A stretch of 11,091 nucleotides of DNA from Aeriscardovia sp. (GTDB lineage: Bacteria; Actinomycetota; Actinomycetes; Actinomycetales; Bifidobacteriaceae): positions 1 to 11,091 of the forward strand of contig JAFYIA010000008.1 in NCBI GenBank assembly GCA_017538865.1, given 5' to 3'. The position numbers and the translations under genes were made by a program. Below the pieces are notes generated by a model, which worked only from the letters and a program-made list of their open reading frames with translations, was not told the DNA's origin and searched no databases. This document shows, one piece after another, positions 1 to 7,662 of the stretch (the stretch's first letter is position 1; every line of letters starts with the position of its first letter).

Positions 1-297
<297 letters not shown>

Positions 298-363
298 CAC
301 TTTAACTTTTGCTTCGCGTCCTTTTTCCGGTCTTCATCCTCCCACTTTGCGGGAAGCAGCCTT

Positions 364-480
364 TGCGGCAGTCATAGCGGCGGGGAAACACCCAGCATCC
401 ATTCCGAACCTGGTAGTTAAGCCCGCCAGCGGCGAGGGTACTGCGGTCGGCAGGCCGTGGGAGAGCAGCTCGCTGCCGCA
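364..480 (+). rRNA. rrf: 5S ribosomal RNA
   Basis: A 117-nt 5S rRNA gene, the last gene of the rRNA operon. Its ends are set by a perfect 8-bp terminal helix (helix I): TGCGGCAG at 364-371 pairs with CTGCCGCA at 473-480. The internal conserved segments are present, including GGGGAAACACCC, CCATTCCGAACC, AGTTAAGCCC, GGTACTGC and GTGGGAGAG, in the order expected for bacterial 5S. The length is in the range normal for Gram-positive bacteria. The product binds uL18, uL5 and bL25 in the central protuberance of the 50S subunit. A short open frame that crosses this gene (224-484) is not a protein gene. Confidence 0.96.
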
Positions 481-489
481 TTAAATTAC

Positions 490-515
490 GGGGCCCCTTC
501 GGGGGCCCTTTTTTT
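490..515 (+). terminator. Intrinsic terminator of the rRNA operon
   Basis: A 7-bp GC-only stem (491-497 with 502-508) closed by a TTCG tetraloop and followed directly by seven T residues (509-515). It lies 10 nt after the 5S gene and ends transcription of the rRNA operon before the poly-C promoter region of the next gene. Confidence 0.93.
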
Positions 516-527
516 ATGCCTAAAGTA

Positions 528-538
528 CCCCCCCCCCC
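528..538 (+). repeat. Homopolymeric C tract (C11), candidate slippage site
   Basis: Eleven consecutive C residues, the longest mononucleotide run I found in the window. Other runs reach only six or seven bases. It is preceded by TA and followed by GGCC and a T6 run. It is centred about 28 bp upstream of the apparent -10 hexamer of the following surface protein gene, so it covers the expected -35 position and part of the spacer. Runs of this length are prone to slipped-strand mispairing, and a change in length would alter promoter spacing. Confidence 0.85.
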
Positions 539-556
539 GGCCTTTTTTGATACACT
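528..556 (+). promoter_or_regulatory. Probable promoter of the large surface protein gene, with poly-C in place of -35
   Basis: TACACT at 551-556 fits a sigma-70-type -10 hexamer and is preceded by TGA, giving an extended -10 (TGnTAnnnT). The expected -35 position at a 17-bp spacing (528-533) is entirely C, so there is no recognisable -35 box. The neighbouring pilin promoter has a very similar core, TAGACTTG against TACACTTG here, which supports the call. The leader to the ATG at 594 would be about 30 nt. The promoter is inferred from sequence only. Confidence 0.5.
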
Positions 557-593
557 TGATTAGTTGAAAAGTCGCTGGACGTAGGGGGCGAGC

Positions 594-3500
594 ATGAGCA
601 AAGGCAAGGGCGTCTTTAAAAAGAAGAGGACGAGGCTGATAGCGCTTCTGGCGGCCGCCTGCGCGTTTCTGGCGGTAGGCATCGGCGCCGGGGCCGCGGC
701 GGCCTCGAGGGCGGCGACGGTGAAGAAGGAGGCCCAAGCCTCTAAAACCGTCTACCCTAAGGTGAGGACCATAAAGCCGGCGGATTCCAAGGCGGTTCTG
801 GTTTCGGACAATCCCTGCGACACCATCTACACGCAGGCCAACGGCTACGGAAGCTGCAGGGACTTTGGGGTTTGGGATACTTTCAACTCTTCCGCCCAGG
901 TCTTCAACAACGTGCAAAGCAGCCAGATTTACGGCGGCTGGGCAGGGCAGACGTTTAGCGCAAAAGTAACTTTAGGCGCAGGAATCTCCATGCCCATAAT
1001 CGCCCCTATAGGCTTGTGGAACGGGACGGAATTTCAAAATCCCAACACTATGACACCCGGACAGATCGAAGAGGCCATGCTAAACGGCGACTACATGGGG
1101 GCCATAGCTGTAGCCCCCGTCGACAGCGCGGCTAAATACCACTCCTTCCTCGGGGGCGTTTCCTATGACGGGCAGCTTATTACGGCCATGAGCGACCCCA
1201 AGACGGGGTACCTTGCCTCAAGCTCCGGCCAAAGCCTATTGCATAATATCGGCCTGGATCAGAAGGGCTTCGGCTATACCTTCAACCCCGAAAGCATCCA
1301 GTATGAGTTTCAGAACGACTGCAATAACAGCAATATACTCAACAACTCCTACTTTGCGAAAATGGCCTCCCTTAGCACAGCCCAGCTGCAATCGGTCCTA
1401 CATGAACTCCTCTTCAGTCAGGAGGGCCTCTACACTACCGACGAGGAGTTCTACTCCTCAATCCCCGATTCGGGCGTTGAAACGGAGCTTTCCAACCTGA
1501 AGACCGAAGGGGAGAACCTCGAAAGCCCGACCGTGGTCAAGGAATACCAGGCGGCTTTCGATGCCTATAAGGCGGCAGCAGAGAAGTACGGCGTCACCTC
1601 CTCCACCTCCCACACCTCCACAGCCTACCAGGAGGCCAAGGAGGCGTACCTGAATGCCCTGGGCCAGGATGCCTCAAAGGACCAGCCCCTCCTCTGCCTG
1701 GCCGCATGGGACCAGAACGTGGGCTACACTTCCTTCCCCAGGACAGAGAGCCTGTACATGCAGGGTTCGAACGTCTCCGGCGGCGCCTTCGAGGGGGGGA
1801 CCTCCACCACTTACCCTTACGCTTTCTGGGGCGCGGGCCCTTCTTACCAGGGGTCTTCCGACGCGGCCGACTCCACCCTCGCCATGACTGTCACGGGTGT
1901 AGCGACCAGCTTTCTCGCTTTGACACTGGGCGGCAATTCGAACTCTGTCAGTCAAAGCAATGCGGGGATTTACCTGATGGCCATGTACAACACCAATCAG
2001 ACGGCCGGCACTTACTCCTCCCAGGGAGGGCAGGTGACGGTAAACGTAAAGCCCACCTCCTCCACAATAGACAACGGGACTTATCTGCAGATTAGTTTCC
2101 GCTCCCTTGGACAGAGCTACACGGACGTCAATCCGACCTCGGGAGTGACGCTCTCCACCTCCTCCCCTTCTTCTGACGGTCTTTACTTTCAGGCGGTCTC
2201 CCAGTCGGGAGAGCGCCTGAAGAGCGTGAAGATGGAGCTTATCCCGGAGGGGGGGCACTTCTTTGGCAGCTGGGGAGGGGGCAAGACGCCCATCATCCCT
2301 GCCACAAACTCTGCCCCTTCGACAGTCGATGGGGAGCAGATCTGGGCGGATTCCGGCAATACCTACTGGGCGGGCCTCTACAATCCCGTGGCTTTCACTA
2401 TCCAATCCTTAACTTCCCAGCCGGGCTGGTTCGATCTTTCCGGCGTGGGAGAAGGCACGTACGACGTCAAGATCCTAGGGGGTACTACCGAAAAGGGAAA
2501 GCAGGTTTCTTACGGCTCCTATTACCAGGAGCCCACCTTCCAGATCCATGCCGAGTCTTACTCTTCGCCTGAGACGATTGCAGCCGTCACCGACCCCTGC
2601 GGGTTCGTGAACCCCTCCCAAGACGAGGTCGTAGTGGGGGCGGCCAACCCCTCCTCTTCCATCACCAAGGGCGCCGTCGCCCCCAAGAGCGGGACGAGCG
2701 ACCCATGGACGGCCACAGTGGGAAAGGGCAACCCCTTCACCTACCAGGCCGAGGCCTACATGCCCTTCGACCTTTCGGGGCAGAAGAACAACTCCGGAGA
2801 TTCCGCTTCTTCTTCCCCCCTCACTTTCACCCTCTCTTCTCTCCCCGCGGGAGAAAAGCTTGTGTCGGGCAGCGTCGAAGTGAACGGGAAGTCTTTGAGC
2901 AGCCTGGGGGTGACCCCCTCCTCTTCTTCTTCCCCTCTCAAATTCACCCTCTCCCCTTCAGACATTTCCACCGCAGGCTCCCAGGGCGGGACCGTTGAAG
3001 TCACTTGGCAGGCTTACCTCGATACCTCCTGGGCTTCTCCGGGCTCTCCCACCTACGAGTTCGACTACCAGGCCTACAGCGCTAAAAATTCCGGGGATGC
3101 CGCGCAGGATCTGGACCCTGTCGCCACCGACGGCCCCGCCGACGACTCCGTCCCCTCCTCCCTCTCGGTTTCAGGCAACTCTTCCGAGACGGGCCTGTGG
3201 TTTAAGGACTTGGACGCCGATGGGGCGTCCTCCACGGGGGCGCAGTTTTCGGTCCAGAACTCTTCCGGCCAGTACCTGAACGAGGATCTTGGAAAAGGCT
3301 TTTCCGGCTGGAGCTGGACTTCGAACCCGCAGGACTTTTCCTACAACCCTTCCGGCAATTCGGATAAGGGCCTCTTCTCCTTCGGAGGCCTTCCCGACGG
3401 CACTTATTACATCACCTTGACCAAGTGGCCGGAGAAGATGATGGATGCCACCAAGGGTGCCGGGCAGGATGAAAGTAACGGCTACAACAACTGGGCCGGG

Positions 3501-4811
3501 GCTCCCTACCCGATGGCTCTCGGCACCGCATCTGCTGCCACCGACAGCTTCCAGGTCGTACTCTCCTACTCTTCCCCTGAGGATATGAGCTCCATAAACG
3601 ACCCCGCGGGCCTTGTCGACCACGCTTCCGACTCCATGTACTCTCTGGCTCCGGTAGAGATGGCCAACGGATCGGCCAAAGCCGCATCCGGATTCGAATC
3701 TTTCACCCCCTCCTCTTCCCCCACCGAGACCGTGGGCGCAGACAACTGGTTCTACGAGGGCTGGAAGGGGTACCTGCCCTTCTCTTCCATCAACCCTTAC
3801 AATTCCAGCTTGAATTCCGGACTCCAGGTTTCCTTCCCCGAGGCGGACGGGGGGCTTGGCAACGGCGGCAATTCCACCGGCCTCAAGATGTATAACGTCA
3901 AGACGTCCGCGGTCGGCGCAGCCCCCGAGGCTTCCACTGTGTACATCGCCGGGGAGCCCTTGAGCTCTATCCCCTCTTCCGACCTTACCGTCACCTCTTC
4001 CGGAGGGGATTACACCATCTCTATTTCGCCTTCTGGGCTTTCCTGGCTTGAAAACAACGGCTATAACGTGATGGGCGACCGCCTTTCCGACACTCCTGGG
4101 ACAAACCGGGAGATCTACATCGCCTTCCCCGCCGTCATGACTACTTCCTTTAAGGAGGGCGGCAAGTTCCAGCAGTGGATGAGCCTGGGAGAGGACGCCT
4201 CCTGGTGGACGCAGTCCCAGCCCTGGGGCGTGTACTCCTCCCCCCTCTACACCAACGGCCCCGCCGATAACTCCCTGCCTTCCTCCCTTTCCATGTCTTC
4301 TAATTCCTCTGAGACGGGCCTCTGGTTCCAGAGCCTTTGGTGGGGGAGGAACACTCCCGCCACGGGCGCCAAGTTCACAGTTTCCCAGGTCCAGAACGGA
4401 AAGACCGAGTACCTCACTCCCGTAAAGGACTCTTCCGGGTTTACGGGGTGGAGCTGGGAAGATTCCCCCTATGACTTTTCGGAGCAGGACTCTAAGGCCT
4501 ACTTCTCCTTCGGGGGCCTTGCCACCGGCACCTACACCGTGACCGAGGTCAGCCCCGCCTCTGGCGCCTCATCCTCCAAGCCCGGCATCTCTTTTACCGC
4601 CTACCTTCCCTACTCCTCCCACGAGACCATAACGTCCGTATCCGACCCCCTAAACCTCCTCGAGCCCTCGAAGGGGGTAGTTTACAACGTCGTCCTGCTC
4701 TCCCGCCTCCCCTTCACCGGGGGCCGCTGGGTCCTCGCCCTCTCGGGTGCGGCGGTGCTGCTCTTTGTGGCCGGCGGGGCGCTGTTCCTCCTTCGCAAGA
4801 GGAGGGCGTAG
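594..4811 (+). CDS. Large LPxTG-anchored modular surface protein (adhesin or tip pilin candidate)
   Basis: A 1405-residue secreted, cell-wall-anchored protein. The ATG has an SD (AGGGGG, 583-588) 5 nt upstream and opens a signal peptide: a basic KKKRTR start, a hydrophobic stretch at about 15-37, and cleavage probably near AAAASRA. The C-terminus is a complete sorting signal: LPFTG at 1372-1376, a hydrophobic helix, and the basic tail RKRRA. Residues about 60-520 form an N-terminal region I do not recognise, with Cys75, Cys88, Cys243 and Cys368 and a helical stretch near 310-365. After it come three SpaA/Cna-B-like domains, roughly 528-627, 846-942 and 1221-1318, each ending in GTY. They are separated by isopeptide-type domains that begin FTYQAEAYMPF (715-725) and WFYEGWKGYLPF (1052-1063). 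Each SpaA unit is followed by a YSSPET...DP linker. The composition suggests an adhesin or pilus-tip subunit attached by a sortase, but the ligand is unknown. Residues for intramolecular isopeptide bonds are incomplete in all three SpaA units. Confidence 0.88.
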   Translation: MSKGKGVFKKKRTRLIALLAAACAFLAVGIGAGAAAASRAATVKKEAQASKTVYPKVRTIKPADSKAVLVSDNPCDTIYTQANGYGSCRDFGVWDTFNSSAQVFNNVQSSQIYGGWAGQTFSAKVTLGAGISMPIIAPIGLWNGTEFQNPNTMTPGQIEEAMLNGDYMGAIAVAPVDSAAKYHSFLGGVSYDGQLITAMSDPKTGYLASSSGQSLLHNIGLDQKGFGYTFNPESIQYEFQNDCNNSNILNNSYFAKMASLSTAQLQSVLHELLFSQEGLYTTDEEFYSSIPDSGVETELSNLKTEGENLESPTVVKEYQAAFDAYKAAAEKYGVTSSTSHTSTAYQEAKEAYLNALGQDASKDQPLLCLAAWDQNVGYTSFPRTESLYMQGSNVSGGAFEGGTSTTYPYAFWGAGPSYQGSSDAADSTLAMTVTGVATSFLALTLGGNSNSVSQSNAGIYLMAMYNTNQTAGTYSSQGGQVTVNVKPTSSTIDNGTYLQISFRSLGQSYTDVNPTSGVTLSTSSPSSDGLYFQAVSQSGERLKSVKMELIPEGGHFFGSWGGGKTPIIPATNSAPSTVDGEQIWADSGNTYWAGLYNPVAFTIQSLTSQPGWFDLSGVGEGTYDVKILGGTTEKGKQVSYGSYYQEPTFQIHAESYSSPETIAAVTDPCGFVNPSQDEVVVGAANPSSSITKGAVAPKSGTSDPWTATVGKGNPFTYQAEAYMPFDLSGQKNNSGDSASSSPLTFTLSSLPAGEKLVSGSVEVNGKSLSSLGVTPSSSSSPLKFTLSPSDISTAGSQGGTVEVTWQAYLDTSWASPGSPTYEFDYQAYSAKNSGDAAQDLDPVATDGPADDSVPSSLSVSGNSSETGLWFKDLDADGASSTGAQFSVQNSSGQYLNEDLGKGFSGWSWTSNPQDFSYNPSGNSDKGLFSFGGLPDGTYYITLTKWPEKMMDATKGAGQDESNGYNNWAGAPYPMALGTASAATDSFQVVLSYSSPEDMSSINDPAGLVDHASDSMYSLAPVEMANGSAKAASGFESFTPSSSPTETVGADNWFYEGWKGYLPFSSINPYNSSLNSGLQVSFPEADGGLGNGGNSTGLKMYNVKTSAVGAAPEASTVYIAGEPLSSIPSSDLTVTSSGGDYTISISPSGLSWLENNGYNVMGDRLSDTPGTNREIYIAFPAVMTTSFKEGGKFQQWMSLGEDASWWTQSQPWGVYSSPLYTNGPADNSLPSSLSMSSNSSETGLWFQSLWWGRNTPATGAKFTVSQVQNGKTEYLTPVKDSSGFTGWSWEDSPYDFSEQDSKAYFSFGGLATGTYTVTEVSPASGASSSKPGISFTAYLPYSSHETITSVSDPLNLLEPSKGVVYNVVLLSRLPFTGGRWVLALSGAAVLLFVAGGALFLLRKRRA
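3129..3617 (+). repeat. Internal module, copy 1 (residues 846-1008 of the surface protein)
   Basis: Encodes the first of two clearly paralogous modules inside the large surface protein. It starts DGPADDSVPSSL, contains SSETGLWFK, GFSGWSW and FSFGGLPDGTY, and ends YSSPEDM...DPAGLV. Similarity to the copy at 4254-4661 is visible in the DNA as well as the protein, notably in the first 75 bases, so the pair could recombine. A third and more distant relative lies around 2175-2610. Confidence 0.8.
4254..4661 (+). repeat. Internal module, copy 2 (residues 1221-1356 of the surface protein)
   Basis: Second copy of the module at 3129-3617. It starts NGPADNSLPSSL, contains SSETGLWFQ, GFTGWSW and FSFGGLATGTYTVTE, and ends YSSHET...DPLNLL just before the LPFTG sorting signal. 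It lacks the roughly 50-residue stretch that separates GTY from YSS in copy 1. Confidence 0.8.
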
Positions 4812-4815
4812 GTAG

Positions 4816-5163
4816 ATGGCCTGGGCCGCCCTATGCGTCTGGGTCCTCGTGATCCTCTTTGTGGGGGCCTTGGTCATGTGGGCGGCGGCGAGGGAGTCCT
4901 CCTCCGCCTTCCTCTCTTCTCTAATCCCGGGCTCTTTGGCCTGGCAGAAAAAGAGGAGGAAGGCGGAGGAGACCAGACGCGGCAAGGCCAGGATCGTGGG
5001 TTCCTTTAAGATCCCCCCTTCTTCCCGCCCTTCTTCCCCCTCCCCCGCCGGGCGCAGGGTCCTGGCCACCTCCTCCTCCGTGATAGAGGTAAAGTCCCTG
5101 AAGGCCCCCTCTTCCCCTCCCCTTCCCAAAAGGGAGGAAGATCCGCCCCTCCCCAAGGCCTGA
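4816..5163 (+). CDS. Small basic single-pass membrane protein of unknown function
   Basis: A 115-residue protein that I do not recognise. The ATG lies 4 nt after the stop codon of the large surface protein. A strong SD (AGGAGGG, 4800-4806) sits inside the last codons of that gene with 9 nt spacing, so the two are probably translated as a coupled pair. Residues about 3-25 form one strongly hydrophobic helix. The rest is soluble, basic and proline/serine-rich, with a KKRRK cluster near residue 45 and repeated PSS/PLPK motifs. By the positive-inside rule the basic tail should be cytoplasmic, with a short outside N-terminus. The stop codon TGA is part of the terminator stem, which supports a real gene end. 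It could be an accessory factor for export, anchoring or assembly of the adhesin, but nothing in the sequence proves that. The reverse-strand frame across this interval looks like a shadow. Confidence 0.65.
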   Translation: MAWAALCVWVLVILFVGALVMWAAARESSSAFLSSLIPGSLAWQKKRRKAEETRRGKARIVGSFKIPPSSRPSSPSPAGRRVLATSSSVIEVKSLKAPSSPPLPKREEDPPLPKA

Positions 5164-5197
5164 AAGCCCCCCTTTTTAAGGGGGCTTTCCCTTTTTT
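5162..5197 (+). terminator. Intrinsic terminator after the adhesin/small membrane protein pair
   Basis: A perfect 10-bp stem, GAAAGCCCCC (5162-5171) with GGGGGCTTTC (5180-5189), has an 8-nt loop and is followed by CC and then six T residues (5192-5197). The stem begins inside the stop codon of the small membrane protein gene, so transcript end and reading-frame end almost coincide. It separates the two-gene unit from the pilin gene. Confidence 0.9.
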
Positions 5198-5220
5198 ACC
5201 CCCCTCCTCTTTGCTAGACT
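5193..5220 (+). promoter_or_regulatory. Probable promoter of the pilin-like gene
   Basis: TAGACT at 5215-5220 is a good -10 hexamer preceded by TGC, giving an extended -10. The -35 position (TTTTTA, 5193-5198, 16-bp spacer) is weak and overlaps the T tract of the preceding terminator. The core GCTAGACTT recurs exactly upstream of dnaB at 7687-7695. The predicted transcription start is near 5227. Confidence 0.55.
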
Positions 5221-5230
5221 TGTACCTAGC

Positions 5231-5246
5231 GGCGCTTTAGTGCGCC
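5231..5246 (+). promoter_or_regulatory. GC-rich hairpin at the 5' end of the pilin mRNA leader
   Basis: GGCGC (5231-5235) and GCGCC (5242-5246) form a 5-bp stem with a 6-nt loop. It starts 10 nt after the -10 hexamer, so it would lie within the first few nucleotides of the transcript. It may protect the mRNA 5' end from decay, or it may be an operator. The SD (GGAG, 5265-5268) lies downstream and is not in the stem. Confidence 0.45.
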
Positions 5247-5276
5247 AAGTTTTCCTTTAACTCCGGAGAAGAAAAA

Positions 5277-7613
5277 ATGAAAACTAGCAAGAAAACAAAG
5301 AAGCTTTTGGGCGGCATAGCCATAGCCGCCGTATCTTTGGGCTGCCTGGGCCTGGCGGGAATCGCCAACGCCGCCAAGGTCAGCGGCACCACGACCGGCA
5401 ACACCTCGCCTACTGCCTCGACCGGCGGCGGATCCTCTGCCACCACCTACCCCTACTACCCCTCCAAGACCGGGGCTAATGCCATTCAGAACCCCACAGG
5501 CGGCACTACTAAGATCACTTTCAACGTTTCCGCAGCTCAGGGTGACACCCTTTCCCAACACAAGCTCTACTACGTTCAGATAGGCTCGTACTTTGCCACC
5601 GGCTCCTCCGACTTCCAGGTCGTCTCTTCTTCCCAGGACGCGGCCAACGCCATAGGGGCCTGGGCCAAGGACTACTCCGCCACTTCCAGCTACGACACCT
5701 CCGACGGAGACCCCTTGACCTGGCTGCTCACCGGAGACAACGGCTCAAGCTACCTGGGGACCGACCTTTCCGGCCAGGCTACAGATTCTCTCTCTATGGC
5801 CGTCCGCGCCCTTGCCAACTCCCTCTCCAATCAGACCACCATGGGCACTGACCCCGCCACCGACCCCATGCTGGGCACTCCCACGCTGATGACGCTTTCC
5901 ACCCCCACCCAGAGCACTACTTCGCCAAAGTACTACGAAGAGACCTGGGACGCCCCCGCCCCCGGCATCTACCTCGTTTTGGACCAGGACGGCAGCGGCA
6001 ACAACGCCGCGCTGCCTATGATTGTGGCCACCGAGCCCGGAGGGAGCTTCACGGTCCCCAGCAATATGAGCAGCCTCATCACCAATAGCGTCGCCCTCAA
6101 GACCCAGGACCCCCAGGCCGCGCCTGACAAGCAGTTTGTGATGGACGCCAAGGGCAGCTCCAACCCCGTGGCCTGGATCGGCAGAGGCTCTAGCGCCACC
6201 GTTTCCGGAGGCGCCTTGAGCCAGACCGCCTCCAGCACCGTGGGGCAGGCAAACGCCATGACCTACCAGGTCGCCGGAATCTTCCCGAACTACACGGGGT
6301 ATCAGTCTTACACCTACTCCTTTGTCGATAACCCTGGAACGGGCTTGACCCTGAACATCGCGGGTGGAAACCAGCTCGACGTGGCGGGCGTGGCCCTCTC
6401 CACCCTTATGGGTAAGGTATCTGCGAAAGACGTAACCGTTACTGAGACCTTCCCTTCCGGAAATTCCAATAGCACCATCACTGCCGATTCCGCTTCCGCT
6501 CTCGACAACCTTAAGGTCCTCCCCGGAGGGAGTGGAGCCCAGCTCAAAGTCACTTTGAACCTGGCGGCCCTCGAGGAGCTTGTGACCCTGGGTGCCAAGT
6601 CCACTTCCATCACCACAAACGACGGGATCAACGACGGCAGTGCGCTCACCACCTACACCGTGCACACCCCCGCCAGCGGCACTGAGGGCCAGGACGGCGG
6701 AGCCACTTCTTGGACGGGCCAGACTTCCCCCGCCCAGTACTTTGGCCTCGACTACACGGCTTATCTCAACTCCAAGCTCACCACCACTACCTCCGGCACC
6801 GCCCAGGCCACCAATACCGCCTCCGTCATAAACAACGGCGAGCAATCCGGCAATTCCTCAACAGTCCCTCTGACTTCCAGCGGAACCTATAACGGCACCA
6901 ACGACGGCAAGTCCACCGTTAACTCCTCCGGCGACACCACTACCAGCAACACCAACCCCGGAACGACCACCCAGACGTCCCCGAGCAACCCCACGAGCGG
7001 AACCACGAATGGCGTCCCCAACAAGGATGCCATCGGGGCCGGGCTCACCTGGATGAAGATCTGGGGATCTGGCCAGGTTGCAACCGGAGCCACCTTCACG
7101 GTTCAAAACGACACCCAGGGCAGCCAATACTACGGGCAGTACCTCTACGACACCGGCTTTGGCTGGGGCTGGACCAGCGAAGCTGGGGCCGAGATCTTCG
7201 GGGCCACCACGCTCGATTCTTCGACCACCCAGCAGGCTAAGGGCGGCCTCTTCCAGATTTCCGGCCTCGGCGCCGGCACCTATACGGTGAAGGAGCACCA
7301 GGGCGCTGCCTACCAGAAGGGCGGCCAGACCGTACACACTACCATCCTCCCCTCCGCCAACATCACCATTGCGGCGGGCCAGGCGGAAAAGATGGTGGCC
7401 GACAACGGCTACAATCTCGTCAACAACACCCCTGACGGCAACCCCTTCAATTCCGTCCACTACGACACGATTGAGAACGTCAAGTCCCTCACCGGCCTGC
7501 CCCTTACCGGCGGCGCCGGAATCTTGACCGGGGTCATCGCCGCGGTCCTGCTCTTCGGCACCGCGGGCATCGTGCTCGTAGTCTACAGGAGGCGCAAGAG
7601 CCAGGAGGACTAA
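5277..7613 (+). CDS. LPxTG-anchored pilin-like protein (SpaA-type, isopeptide-forming D2 family)
   Basis: A 778-residue secreted subunit resembling sortase-assembled major pilins. The ATG follows an SD (GGAG, 5265-5268) by 8 nt. The signal peptide has a lysine-rich start, a hydrophobic core and probable cleavage at ANA/AK (about residue 32). The N-terminal domain (about 60-275) ends with SVALKTQ, where pilins of this kind normally carry the YPK pilin motif. Lys275 is the only candidate there. An isopeptide-type D2 domain spans about 285-516: Lys292, MTYQ at 328-331, YTAYL at 493-497 and NTASV with Asn513. A Thr/Ser/Asn-rich linker (518-580) leads to a SpaA/Cna-B-like domain (589-690) with Lys594 and Glu673 of GTYTVKE in the positions used for a Lys-Asn/Asp bond. 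LPLTG (741-745), a membrane helix and YRRRK end the protein, followed by an acidic QED tail. It probably forms or decorates a pilus. The assembling sortase is not in the window. Confidence 0.87.
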   Translation: MKTSKKTKKLLGGIAIAAVSLGCLGLAGIANAAKVSGTTTGNTSPTASTGGGSSATTYPYYPSKTGANAIQNPTGGTTKITFNVSAAQGDTLSQHKLYYVQIGSYFATGSSDFQVVSSSQDAANAIGAWAKDYSATSSYDTSDGDPLTWLLTGDNGSSYLGTDLSGQATDSLSMAVRALANSLSNQTTMGTDPATDPMLGTPTLMTLSTPTQSTTSPKYYEETWDAPAPGIYLVLDQDGSGNNAALPMIVATEPGGSFTVPSNMSSLITNSVALKTQDPQAAPDKQFVMDAKGSSNPVAWIGRGSSATVSGGALSQTASSTVGQANAMTYQVAGIFPNYTGYQSYTYSFVDNPGTGLTLNIAGGNQLDVAGVALSTLMGKVSAKDVTVTETFPSGNSNSTITADSASALDNLKVLPGGSGAQLKVTLNLAALEELVTLGAKSTSITTNDGINDGSALTTYTVHTPASGTEGQDGGATSWTGQTSPAQYFGLDYTAYLNSKLTTTTSGTAQATNTASVINNGEQSGNSSTVPLTSSGTYNGTNDGKSTVNSSGDTTTSNTNPGTTTQTSPSNPTSGTTNGVPNKDAIGAGLTWMKIWGSGQVATGATFTVQNDTQGSQYYGQYLYDTGFGWGWTSEAGAEIFGATTLDSSTTQQAKGGLFQISGLGAGTYTVKEHQGAAYQKGGQTVHTTILPSANITIAAGQAEKMVADNGYNLVNNTPDGNPFNSVHYDTIENVKSLTGLPLTGGAGILTGVIAAVLLFGTAGIVLVVYRRRKSQED

Positions 7614-7638
7614 CCTCTCTCTTTAAGGCTTAGCCTTC

Positions 7639-7661
7639 GGCCCCCTCCGGGGGCCTTTTTT
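7639..7661 (+). terminator. Intrinsic terminator of the pilin-like gene
   Basis: GGCCCCC (7639-7645) pairs with GGGGGCC (7649-7655) in a 7-bp stem with a TCC loop, followed by six T residues (7656-7661). A smaller hairpin, AAGGC-TTA-GCCTT (7625-7637), lies just upstream, making a tandem structure. The pilin gene therefore appears to be transcribed alone. Confidence 0.92.
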
Positions 7662-7662
7662 G

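Noticed and set aside
1793..2255. G7 runs at 1793-1799 and 2249-2255 in the large adhesin as intragenic phase-variation sites
   Set aside because: An equal G7 run occurs in the essential dnaB gene (7805-7811), so runs of seven are background in this genome. Only the C11 tract stands out.
1674..2405. 243-codon open frame on the - strand
   Set aside because: It lies wholly inside the large surface protein gene. Its composition is that of a reverse-complement shadow, and it has no SD or family motif.
4650..5156. 168-codon - strand frame over the small membrane protein gene
   Set aside because: The + strand frame has a strong SD, coupling to the upstream gene, a membrane helix and a terminator at its stop. 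The reverse frame has none of these.
5745..6845. 366-codon open frame on the - strand
   Set aside because: It is antisense to the pilin-like gene, low in complexity (Gly/Val/Ala-rich), and has no recognisable domain. GC-rich codons of the real gene leave few stops in the opposite strand.
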